Shown here: positions 28,783 to 37,323 of the stretch, piece after piece
Layout: the number at the start of each line of letters is the position of its first letter
Position numbering within the stretch: position 1 is the stretch's first letter
DNA from: Lacticaseibacillus saniviri JCM 17471 = DSM 24301
GTDB lineage: Bacteria > Bacillota > Bacilli > Lactobacillales > Lactobacillaceae
DNA: 64,000 bases
Assembly (NCBI RefSeq): GCF_001311785.1
Contig: NZ_BBBX01000008.1
Coordinates: 1-64,000, forward strand
Reading direction: 5' to 3'
The notes under the pieces: generated by a model
The model's input: the letters and a program-made list of their open reading frames with translations, nothing else
Databases searched by the model: none
Told to the model about the DNA's origin: nothing
Made by a program: the position numbers and the translations under genes

Positions 28783-29744
28783 AAGTTAGCCTCGTCATCA
28801 TCCGCTTGCCACGTTCCGCGATTGTCAGTAGCAATAATGGCACCAGCACACCAGCAGCGACCCAGATAAAGAGATTCTCGGCCATAAATGTTCCCAAGGC
28901 GTACCCCACCGCTTTATGCATATACATGATCGGTAAACTTTTCTTCCCGACTGAGGCCAAAAGCGTCGCAAATCGCGTATTTTCTAGAGCGAAGGCGATA
29001 TTCAAAATACCAATGACAAGGATTGGCGGTACCAGCATGCTCAACATGGGATGAGTGATGTGATGCGACTTCATGAATAAAAAGAAATTCAGCTTGGTCT
29101 CGTCCTGGGTCACAAATAGAAAACCAAAGATGGCGGCGGCAAGTCCGATTACCCACACGGACCCCAGCCAGTATTGCCGATAGTGGAACAAGAACCAGCC
29201 CACAAACATGTATGGCGCAGCAATCAATGTCAGATCGAGATTACCGGGGAGCGGATGGCCAAAGATGGCCTCCGCATCTTGGTAGCGCGTCCCGAGCCAA
29301 AATAAAACAGCATGACGCTCGCCTGTCCTAGCAGTGGCAGATAACCACGCAACAGGCTCACGACCAACAAGCTACCCAGGTACACGGTAGTAAACCAAAA
29401 CACAGACAGATAGCCGTTGAGTAATGTCCCGCCATAAGTAGCCGCAACAAGTACGTCAGGGTAAACTGAATATCGTGTTGTTCGATGATAAAACTGACTG
29501 TAATCAGTAAGAGGCCATAGCCGAAATATTGCTTGAGCTGTGGCCAGACTTTTTTCGTTAAAAACTGCGGTAACTCATTGATATGTAGCGGACGCACAAA
29601 GAAGCCACCGATCATAAAGAATAGCGGCATTGTCCACCAGTAGAGGCTTTCATAGAACGTCGAGCCCTTGGTTGTGAAGTGACCAATAACGACGGCGACA
29701 ATGCCGATTGCTTTTGCGATATCAATCCATTGAATCCGTTTCAT
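28775..29744 (-). CDS. Acyltransferase family 3 membrane protein (frameshifted twice)
   Basis: O-acyltransferase, fucose-O-acetylase/OatA-like membrane part. It starts MKRIQWIDIAKAIGIVAVVI with the family His in IGHF, then WWTMPLFFMIGGFFV, a middle YGGTLLNGYLSVFWF region and the end KSLPIMYMHKAVGYALG. Such enzymes add acyl groups to surface glycans or lipids. Two single-base losses (near 29440 and 29300) break it into three frames. Repaired length 323 aa. The ATG at 29744 follows GAGGAGG; the ATG at 29759 lies upstream of that site. Confidence 0.8.
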
Positions 29745-29883
29745 ACGTGTCCTCCTCATATACTTTTTAGCTTAACGAAATGATTAAACTATTTTATGAA
29801 GATTTATTGGACAATTTTAGGATTCTGAAAAAGGTTCGCCTTCTCATCAATATCCGGTATAATCATCTCTCGGGGGGAAAATA

Positions 29884-30904
29884 ATGACACATTCACGAAC
29901 CAAATGGCTATTAGGCCTCATGAGCCTGCTCATGCTGCTGACACTCAGCGCGTGTGGCGATAAGCTCGACACCAAGATTTATATCGGCGACGAAATGCAA
30001 ACTAACAAATCGAAAAAGCAGTCGATCACTTGTACACCAATCACGACCGCACCCAGCTCGCAAGTAAAGTATCAACAAGCGACATCGAAACCGCGACGAC
30101 TTTATACAATAATCTCACTCAGAATCAAAAAACGAGTTGAAGCAGGATAAGGTCGATATTGATGCCGCGCAGTCTACACTCATTATCCGCAGTGAACTGA
30201 GCAAATTATTAACCAAGACCAAGGGCTTAGTGCCTGAGAACTATGATCCCACCAGCTTGGTCAATCGTTATCAACAACTCAAGAAGGTCAAGCCAACACT
30301 CGCGGCTAAAGTTGCTGATCGCGTGACATCTGTGCAGCGGCAAGTGAAGACCATCAAGCTGTTGCGCGGCTTGTATGTTGATAACTGGAAAACTGTGCGC
30401 ACCGATCTCACGGATGCGCAGCTAAAGGCCGCCACGAACGCCTTTGATGATGTGGAAGAAGATGCCTTTCAGCGTCACTATCAACGCTACTTGGACAAGG
30501 CAGAAGATGCCCTCACCTCACAAGGGTTTGATACGCCACTCATTCAAGACAACACGAGTGATGACACCACTTCTGACAGCCAAGATACAACGGCAGACAC
30601 CACGCAGTCACAGGGCGATACTCAGGTGCAAACCACACCAGACAACACACAATCACAGACGCAGCCGACCTATTCCAACAATACACAGACCCAAAATCAG
30701 TACCAGAATCAAACGCAAAATAATCAGGCGACGACACAAACACCGGCAGCCGGTAATAATTCGAGTGCCAATCAATACTCAGGTCAGTCCGATCAGACGC
30801 AACAATCCAATACCGAACAGACCGATCAGAGTCAGACGACAACTGGGCAAAATGATCAGAGCACGACAAACCAAACGCCTGCAACTGATGGTGCAGCACA
30901 GTAG
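29884..30904 (+). CDS. Toxin Cry1Ac-like-free, unclassified lipoprotein with Gln/Thr-rich C terminus (frameshifted twice)
   Basis: No family assignment: the protein is simply an unclassified lipoprotein. The lipobox LTLSAC follows a hydrophobic signal peptide (TKWLLGLMSLLMLL), so Cys is lipidated and the protein is held on the outer membrane face. About 190 mostly helical residues follow (QIEKAVDHLYTNHDRTQ; LVNRYQQLKKVKPTLAAKVA). The last 110 are low-complexity Gln/Thr/Asn/Ser, resembling a wall-spanning linker. Single bases are missing near 30005 and in the A6 run near 30130. Repaired length 340 aa. GGGGGG precedes the ATG. The TAG stop begins an A repeat. Confidence 0.72.
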
Positions 30905-31019
30905 AGCGTGACAACCTCGGGTAGCAATCGAGCACTAACGGACTTTGAGTGACATGGCGAACTTGGCCATGTGCGAAAAGTGAGTTATGCGGAGATTGTT
31001 GAAGGTTGGAACGCGTTTA
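30904..31019 (+). repeat. A-type structured 3'-UTR repeat after the lipoprotein gene
   Basis: Starts on the last base of the stop (TAGAGCGTG). The outer stem is caacct / aggttg here, a compensated version of caagt / acttg in other copies; the apical arm is catggc/gccatg-like. A short degenerate B remnant (GCTGTGAG ... GGAGCGCGT) follows to about 31041, then the terminator at 31052. Confidence 0.83.
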
Positions 31020-31051
31020 TGCTGTGAGTAAGGAGCGCGTGTAAGCCGAAA

Positions 31052-31098
31052 AAATAGGGGGGTGTGACAAAACTACGTTTTGTCACACCCCCCTATTT
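31052..31098. terminator. Strong bidirectional terminator
   Basis: A perfect 22-bp stem, aaataggggggtgtgacaaa and its complement, with loop tac. Shared by the lipoprotein gene and the YeiH gene, whose C repeat lies on the other side. Confidence 0.92.
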
Positions 31099-31118
31099 CA
31101 ATTTTCGAACAAAGCAGA

Positions 31119-31237
31119 TTAATCGTGTTCAAAAAGACTGAGAATTCCGGTTAACTAGGATTGATTCAAAGCCTAAGTGCGGGCTTTAGCATCACCCCTT
31201 GTTAATCCTCATTCTCAAAGCGTCTTTTTTCACAACT
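31119..31237 (-). repeat. C-type structured 3'-UTR repeat (copy 3)
   Basis: 14 nt downstream of the YeiH-family stop, sense orientation. Apical hairpin aaagcc / ggcttt with loop cgcactta; outer arms tgagaat / attctca. Confidence 0.82.
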
Positions 31238-31250
31238 TCTATTTTTATGT

Positions 31251-32239
31251 TTATAGGAACAAATGAATCAAGCCTGTTGCACTCACGATTTGAACAGCCA
31301 AGACACCGATACCGTAAAACATCAGTTGCTTCCCTTCAGCTAAGAAGCACGCAGATTGAGTCGCAACCCAATCGCAGCAAGCGCGATGATTTCGAGCCAT
31401 GAACTCAACCAGTGGGCACTGTTGCCGACAACGGGATTGATGTGGATAAGACTGTTGAGGACACAGAAAATCAGGAAGCCGAGCACATACCAAGGTACCC
31501 GCACTCGCTTTTTACTGTGATTAGTCTGTTCACTGTGCTTCTCGTGGTCTGCCCCAAAAATCAAAACCACCGGCACCAGCATCAAGATTCGCATGATTTT
31601 GAACAGCGTCGCATAGGTCACAACGGTTGGACTGATCATGCTGGCACTGGCAATCACCTGACCAACGGATTGGAGCGTACCACCGATTAATGCGCCCTGA
31701 AGAATCTGACTGTTACCCACAAGCGTGGTCGCAACCAGTGGATAAAACAGCATCAGGAAGGTCCCCATCAGATTGACGAGCGTGATTGTTGTCCCCACGG
31801 ATTCATCGTCCGCCTCAATCACCGGCGCAATTGCCGCAATCGCACTGGAACCACACACGGCGTTCCCGCCAGCCATCAGCTGTGTTGCCTCGCGTTTGAA
31901 CTTGAGACGCCGGCCAAACCAGACCGCCCACAGAATCGTGACCGTCATTTGGACGATGATATAAATGGCGCCCACCCAACCGATTTTCTCGATGGTTTGG
32001 AAGGTCACCGTCAAGCCCAGCAGCATCACGCTCACCTCAAGAAACTTGCTCTCAGCGTACTTGGTCCCCTTACCCAGCTGCGGTTGATGCAGCCAGAGGT
32101 TCCCCACAACAATCCCTAACAAAATCGCGATGGTCGCGCCACCAAGGCTTGGAATCACCTGTGCCAACAGCTGTGCCACAATGGCAACCGCTAAGCTGAC
32201 GCCAATCCCTGGCAATATTTCCCGTAACTTCTCGTTCAT
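31251..32239 (-). CDS. YeiH/UPF0324 family putative sulfate exporter (frameshifted near the C terminus)
   Basis: Polytopic membrane protein of the YeiH (Cons_hypoth698) family: repeated hydrophobic segments (GIGVSLAVAIVAQLLAQVIP; ATIAILLGIVVGNLW), the conserved MAGGNAVCGSSAIAAIAPVI loop and GALIGGTLQSVGQVIAS. Transport of sulfite or sulfate is inferred in the family, not proven. One base is missing near 31347, giving a false stop after LRLNLRA; the last helix (QLMFYGIGVLAVQIVSATGL) continues in the next frame. Repaired length 329 aa. AAGGGGGACATT precedes the ATG. Divergent from the LysR gene. Confidence 0.87.
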
Positions 32240-32356
32240 AATGTCCCCCTTGTGAATAACTTGTGCATGTCTTTCAGTGTACGGGAAAGTCTTTCATTGG
32301 TAAAATAGTGAATATCAATCAATTCAATTGGTTTTTCTGATAGAAAAGGATGACTT

Positions 32357-33166
32357 ATGTTCAAATTACTCACAACCTTCATCGCCGTTTATGAACAACG
32401 CAGCTTCTCGCTGGCCGCACGCGAGCTCTACATCAGCCAACCCACCGTGTCAGCGCAGATTCAACAGCTAGAGGCCAGTTTAGGGGTGCAACTCTTCGAC
32501 CGCGATGGTCGCAAATCCATTCAAGCCACAGCGGCTGGGGATTACTTTTATCGGCATGCACAACAACTGCTCCATCAGTGGCAACAATTAGAGCAGGACA
32601 TTCAAGTTGTCCACCAGCAACGCACACCGCTGCGTTTTGGCACCTCACAAACCACCGCCACTATTCTTTTGCCACAGTTGTTACCTGACTTGTCCACAGC
32701 ACTGCCTAACATCGAATGGCGCATTCATGTCGCCAACTCCGAGGCGATTCTGAACGGCATCCGCCACCAGCAACTAGATCTGGGCATCATCGAGAAACCA
32801 CTGGTAGCGCCCGACGTGCAACGCATCGTGTTTGGTGGGGATACGCTCAGCCACGTCGGCCAGCTCGATGCCCCCTGGTTGGTGCGTGAAGCGGGATCTG
32901 GCGTCGGCTACTACACCCGTCGCTATTGGGAGCAACACAATCTTAATCCGGACAACGTGATTGAAGTGGATGCCAGCAGCGTCCTCCTCGAATTGCTCGC
33001 CCAGGGCTTTGGCCAGTCGCTAATCTCAAAGAGCACGATTCCACCTAATGTGCCCGTGCATCACAATAGCGATGTCACCCGCCAATTTTATCTGGTGTAT
33101 GACCGAGAACCCAGCCAAACCGTGACGCGCGTTGTGCAACGATTACTGGCAGACAAGGAGCAATAA
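32357..33166 (+). CDS. LysR-family transcriptional regulator
   Basis: 269 aa. N-terminal winged HTH: FIAVYEQRSFSLAARELY, SQPTVSAQIQQLEASLG, LFDRDGRK; then a periplasmic-binding-like effector domain (RFGTSQTTATILLPQLL). It resembles the CysL/YeiE group, which often sits divergently from sulfur-anion or YeiH-type transporter genes, as here (117 nt between them). It probably controls the YeiH gene in response to a small effector. Good AAAAGG before the ATG; effector domain slightly shorter than usual. Confidence 0.9.
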   Translation: MFKLLTTFIAVYEQRSFSLAARELYISQPTVSAQIQQLEASLGVQLFDRDGRKSIQATAAGDYFYRHAQQLLHQWQQLEQDIQVVHQQRTPLRFGTSQTTATILLPQLLPDLSTALPNIEWRIHVANSEAILNGIRHQQLDLGIIEKPLVAPDVQRIVFGGDTLSHVGQLDAPWLVREAGSGVGYYTRRYWEQHNLNPDNVIEVDASSVLLELLAQGFGQSLISKSTIPPNVPVHHNSDVTRQFYLVYDREPSQTVTRVVQRLLADKEQ

Positions 33167-33172
33167 TCTTTA

Positions 33173-33220
33173 AAAATAGGCAGTGACGCACTCATCAGTT
33201 GAGTTTGTCACTGCCTATTT
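33173..33220. terminator. Bidirectional terminator between LysR gene and UMF1-type MFS gene
   Basis: aaataggcagtgac / gtcactgcctattt with a long loop; AT-rich flanks on both sides. Confidence 0.8.
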
Positions 33221-33272
33221 GTGTGTCATTGATAAACGTGTTTTGATCTCCGTCGGGCGATTTGTCACAGCA

Positions 33273-33426
33273 TAAACGCGCTCCAACCTTCAACAATCTC
33301 CGCATAACTCACTTTTCGCACATGGCCAAGTTCGCCATGTCACTCAAAGTACGTTATTGCTCGATTGCTACCCGAAGGTTGTCACGCTCTAGACGTGCTC
33401 ACAGCCACCCGTGTGGGTTCGTGCTC
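33273..33426 (-). repeat. A-type repeat plus truncated B, downstream of the MFS gene
   Basis: In MFS direction a truncated B (33426-33390: GAGCACGAACCCACACGG then GTGAGCACG) comes first, then a complete A (33389-33273) with outer stem caacctt / aaggttg. It starts 6 nt after the real stop of the MFS gene. Confidence 0.8.
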
Positions 33427-33432
33427 TTTTTA

Positions 33433-34678
33433 TTACGCTCTGACCTTGAATGTCCCATGCAGAAACAGGCCACCACCAATAATGAACAGGATGGCCAGAC
33501 TCGCTATCCCCAATTGTGAATTGTGGAAAACTTGGGTCACAATCCCGAATAACAATGGGCCAAAGATGGCGGAAAAAACGACCGAAGATATTGTAGAAAC
33601 CAAAATACTCATTGGCCGCTTCCGCAGGTACTAATTTGGCGAAGTATGACCGCGATAACGCCTGAATCCCACCCTGTGAGGTTCCAACTAAGAACCCGAG
33701 AATGAAGAAATCCGTCACGCTGTGCATCATCAGTCCATAAATCGCAATCACGATGTATACGCTGATGGCCAGTAGAATCGCACGGTTGGTGCCGAAGCGA
33801 TGTGCCAACCAGCTATACCCAAGCGTGCACGGAATGGCAACCAATTGCACCATCAACAGCATTAACATCAATTGCGTTGTGGTCAATCCGAGATCGACCC
33901 CGAAACTGGTGGCGACTTTGAAAATCGTATCCACACCATCAATATAGAAGAAATACGCCACCAAGAACCACATGATGGGTTTGTTCTGCCAGATGGTCCC
34001 GATAGTCTTAATCACCCGTTGCCAGCTCTCACGCCATTGGTGTTTGACTGGTGGCAAGCTATGTACTTGATGCACGTTGCGATAGAACGGAATCGAGAAA
34101 ACCACCCACCAGATGGCCGTCAACCAGAAACCAACGTGAACAATCCCTAGACTGTCCAACATGCCAAAACCACTTGTCAGTTGCAAGATCATCACAATCA
34201 AGAATGGAATCACCATCCCAATGTAACCAATCCCAAAGCCAAAACTCGAAACCCGATCCATGCGGTCCGGTTCGGCAACATCGACTAAGAAGCCATCATA
34301 GAAAATATTCGCTCCCGCGTAACCAATTGAGCCCAAGGCATACAAGACCAGCAACATGAACCACTGATCGGTCCCGGTGAAGTTCATCAGCAGCGTGAAC
34401 AACATCCCAATGACACTGAAGCCGACGAACATCCGCTTCTTATTCGGGCGATAGTCCGCTAAAGCCCCAAGGAGCGGTGCCATCAAGCTGATGAGCAATG
34501 TACTCAAGCTATTGGCATAGCCCCAATATGCGGTTGCTGTGGAGTTAGCAAGTCCAGCTTGATGCGCCACACTTTTGAAATAGATTGGCAGGATTGCCGT
34601 GACAATCACAATCGAAAAGCCACCCTGAGCCCAATCGTAGAAGATCCAGCTCCATTCCGCCTTCGAAAACTTTTTCAT
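33433..34678 (-). CDS. MFS transporter, UMF1/Atg22-like (frameshifted near the C terminus)
   Basis: Twelve-helix major facilitator of the UMF1 group: MKKFSKAEWSWIFYDWAQGG at the start, FLVGTSQGGIQALSRSYFAK in the second half. Substrate unknown. An extra T in the run near 33575 shifts the frame after YNIFGRF; removing it gives SAIFGPLLFGIVTQVF and a normal end at TFKVRA (33433). Repaired length 414 aa. GGATGGGAAAAA precedes the ATG. Divergent from the LmrB-like gene. Confidence 0.85.
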
Positions 34679-34785
34679 TTTTTCCCATCCTTTAGACGTG
34701 CAGCACTAATACCGGTCTATCAACGTTTAATGACCCGCCGCACCATTAGATTGCATTATTATACCACTTCATATGAAAACCGCTT

Positions 34786-34822
34786 ATGACAATATGTCAT
34801 TTTCAGCAAATTGGTGTATAAT
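34786..34822 (+). promoter_or_regulatory. Probable LmrB-like gene promoter with operator-like palindrome
   Basis: TGTATAAT gives a -10 (TATAAT at 34817-34822). The -35 zone is covered by ATGACA-ATA-TGTCAT (34786-34800), a perfect 6-bp inverted repeat with a 3-nt spacer, typical of a TetR- or MarR-type site. No regulator gene is adjacent. Confidence 0.5.
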
Positions 34823-34883
34823 ATTTAGTTGCGCTTATTTATTGTTAGCGACGAATTCGAGATTCGAAAGGAAGCGACTCATT

Positions 34884-36347
34884 GTGACGCAACAACCTGT
34901 CGACGTTAACGGCAAACCGTATAACCGACTCTTACTCGTGATTACGCTCTTAGTCGGAACGTTCACGACCTTCTTAACCCAAACCATTCTCACCACCGCA
35001 TTCCCGACACTGATGCAGGACTTCAACATCTCTGCCAGCGCGGTGCAGTGGCTGACCACTGGTTTCATGCTGGTCATGGGGATTATGATTCCCATCTCCG
35101 CGTGGCTTCTCAGCAAAATCAACGTCAAGGTCTTATATCTGAGTGCCATGACCATTTTCTTCTTCGGGACACTTTTGGCCCGCTTCGCACCAACATTTGG
35201 TGTGTTACTGGCTGGTCGTCTCATTGAAGCGGTCGGGGTTGGGATTTCCGCACCAACCTTCCAAACTGTCATGTTCACCATTTTCCCCGCCAACAAGCGT
35301 GGGAGCGCGATGGGCCTCGCCGGGATCGTTATCGGCTTGGCACCTGCCATCGGGCCAACACTGTCCGGTTGGGTGCTGCTCAACAATTCATGGCGGGCAC
35401 TGTTCACTGTGATTCTGCCGATTGCGCTTGCCGTGATCGTGCTGGCATCCTATTCCATGCGCAAGGTGCTGCCAACCACCAATCCAAAAATCGACTTGCT
35501 CTCAGTAGCCGAATCGACCATTGGGTTTGGTTCTCTGCTCTATGGCTTCTCTAGCGTCGGTGAAAACGGCTGGACATCACCAGAAGTCATGATCACCTTA
35601 GCGATTGGGATTATCTTCGTGGCCTTATTCGTTTATCGCCAGTTGCATATGGACACCCCATTATTGGAATTGCGCGTCTTCAAGTCACCAATCTTCACCC
35701 TCTCCGTGATTTTGACGGCCGTGGCCTTCATGTCCATGGTTGGGGTCGAAATGGTGTTACCGATGTACTTACAGACCTCACATGGTCAAAGTGCCTTCAA
35801 TTCTGGTCTGATTCTCTTCCCCGGTGCCATTATGATGGGGATTATGAGTCCCATCACCGGGCGGATTTTTGATCGCATCGGGGCCAAACGCTTGGCCAAT
35901 ACCGGCTTATTCCTCTTAGTATTGGGCACAATTCCACTAATGACGGTCAACGTCAACACACCTATCATCTTCATCACGGTCATCTACACGCTGCGGATGT
36001 TTGGGATTACCATGGTCACCATGCCCGTCACCACGGCCGGCATGAACGCCTTGCCTGACAACCTGATCAACCACGGGACCGCCGTCAATAACACGGTGCG
36101 CCAAGTCGCTGCGTCTATCGGGACCGCGCTCTTGGTTTCCGTCTTATCCGTTGTCACTAAGGGCCAAACACCGGCCAAAGGTATGGCAGCGACAGCACCG
36201 CTACACTTTGCCAAGAGCATGCAGTCAGCGGTCGTCAATGGTTATCGTGCCGCCTTTGTCGTTTCACTGACCTTAGCTGTCTTGGGCTTTGTGCTCAGCT
36301 TATTCCTCAAACGTGACCGTATCGATAATGGAGGTGACCAAGCATGA
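34884..36347 (+). CDS. DHA2-family (LmrB/EmrB-like) multidrug MFS transporter
   Basis: 14-helix drug:H+ antiporter type. Motifs: LTQTILTTAFPTLMQDFNIS in helix 1 (motif D1-like), QWLTTGFMLVMGIMIPISAW, GRLIEAVGVGISAPTFQTV and RGSAMGLAGIVIGLAPAIGP (motif C). The GTG at 34884 (VTQQPVDVNGKPYNR) is 9 nt after GAAAGGAAG; an upstream in-frame ATG runs through the promoter. 487 aa, intact. It overlaps the next gene as ATGA, so the two are translated together. Drugs exported cannot be predicted. Confidence 0.9.
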   Translation: MTQQPVDVNGKPYNRLLLVITLLVGTFTTFLTQTILTTAFPTLMQDFNISASAVQWLTTGFMLVMGIMIPISAWLLSKINVKVLYLSAMTIFFFGTLLARFAPTFGVLLAGRLIEAVGVGISAPTFQTVMFTIFPANKRGSAMGLAGIVIGLAPAIGPTLSGWVLLNNSWRALFTVILPIALAVIVLASYSMRKVLPTTNPKIDLLSVAESTIGFGSLLYGFSSVGENGWTSPEVMITLAIGIIFVALFVYRQLHMDTPLLELRVFKSPIFTLSVILTAVAFMSMVGVEMVLPMYLQTSHGQSAFNSGLILFPGAIMMGIMSPITGRIFDRIGAKRLANTGLFLLVLGTIPLMTVNVNTPIIFITVIYTLRMFGITMVTMPVTTAGMNALPDNLINHGTAVNNTVRQVAASIGTALLVSVLSVVTKGQTPAKGMAATAPLHFAKSMQSAVVNGYRAAFVVSLTLAVLGFVLSLFLKRDRIDNGGDQA

Positions 36348-36839
36348 TTCTTGTGATTCTTTCACTCGCTGGTATCGGCTTCTTCCTCAGCTTCGTCCTG
36401 ATGCAACCGAGTCGCACGCGCGCCATTCTCAGTGCAGTGCTCGCCTTGTTGATTATTTTGAGCATCGCTGGCATTGCCGCCAACGACTTGCATCACTACG
36501 GTTTTCGTGAGGCACAGATCAGTGAGACCAAGCGCTTAGGCACAATTCAAAATCAGCCTGTTGTTGGGCGGATGGCGATTGGTCAAAACGAAGCATTCGT
36601 CTATCGCTATCAAACTGCCGATCAGGACAAGCCACAAGTGGTTAAGCCAAGTCTAACCACCACAACCATTGGTGCGTGGCAATCAGGCGCAAATCAAGAC
36701 CACAACCACGCGCCTGCAATATCGGAATAACTGGAGTGAATTCCTCTTCTGGGGTTCCGGTCAAGATGGCCAACTCGTGAGTCGCACCGTCACGCTGACG
36801 GTACCCGATAGTTGGAAAATTGTGGATATGAAGAAATAG
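36344..36839 (+). CDS. DUF4811 membrane protein coupled to the MFS exporter (frameshifted)
   Basis: DUF4811-type protein, commonly the second gene after LmrB-like exporters in lactobacilli; function unknown. Two N-terminal membrane helices (ILVILSLAGIGFFLSFVLMQ, AILSAVLALLIILSIAGIAA), then an extracytoplasmic beta-rich domain. An extra G near 36672 (attggtgcg for attgtgcg) shifts the frame; corrected, it reads TIVRGNQAQIKTTTTRLQYR and ends DSWKIVDMKK at 36839, 164 aa. The ATG overlaps the exporter stop. The TAG stop begins an A repeat. Confidence 0.78.
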
Positions 36840-36992
36840 AGCGCGACAAGGCCCGTTTAACAATCGAGTACTAACGGACTTTGAGTGACATGGCGGTTTG
36901 TGCCATGAGCGAAAAGTGAGTTGGACGGAGATTGTTGGGGCTTGGAGCGCGTTTAGAGCGCGAGGCCACACGAATTGACCGTGAGCACGTTT
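36839..36992 (+). repeat. A-type repeat plus truncated B after DUF4811 gene
   Basis: A 36839-36955 begins on the stop codon (TAGAGCGCGACAAGG). B starts at 36956 (GAGCGCGAGGCCACACG) but jumps from GTGAGCA straight to CGTTTA, so only its two ends remain. Last copy before the surface-protein locus. Confidence 0.84.
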
Positions 36993-37036
36993 AGCGTGAC
37001 GCCTTTACGTTGAACCAAATATTTTCTATCCGAACG

Positions 37037-37073
37037 AAAAAAGGAATTATCACTTGCTGATGATTCCTTTTTT
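37037..37073. terminator. Intrinsic terminator after DUF4811 gene
   Basis: aaaaaaggaattatca / tgatgattcctttttt hairpin followed by T-run. Confidence 0.8.
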
Positions 37074-37131
37074 ATTTTTCGATTGATAACCGAAACAATT
37101 AATCTTCACAAATATACTGATTGACTGTCTC

Positions 37132-37178
37132 AAAAAAAGAGGTGCAACAAACCGTTCAATTTGTCGCACCTCTTTTTA
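37132..37178. terminator. Second terminator before the lectin/WxL locus
   Basis: aaaaagaggtgcaacaaa / tttgtcgcacctcttttt, about 60 nt after the first hairpin. The remaining 145 nt to the next ATG are AT-rich and carry the promoter region. Confidence 0.8.
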
Positions 37179-37323
37179 TTTTATGTGAACCAATGTGCTA
37201 TATGGACCAATCTTAAAATCGTCTAAATCCAGATAACAATTTTAGTAATTATACACTATAAATGTTAGAATAATCGCAGTTAGACCACAGTCTATAATTC
37301 TTTCTACTAAGGAGACGTATGCC

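Noticed and set aside
29884..30904. Assigning the lipoprotein to a named functional or toxin-like family
   Set aside because: Nothing beyond the lipobox, a helical middle and a low-complexity tail is visible. The wording of its short label should be read only as unclassified lipoprotein.
34835..35407. Long antisense frame inside the LmrB-like gene
   Set aside because: No start signal, composition follows the codons of the exporter, and the exporter is clearly real.
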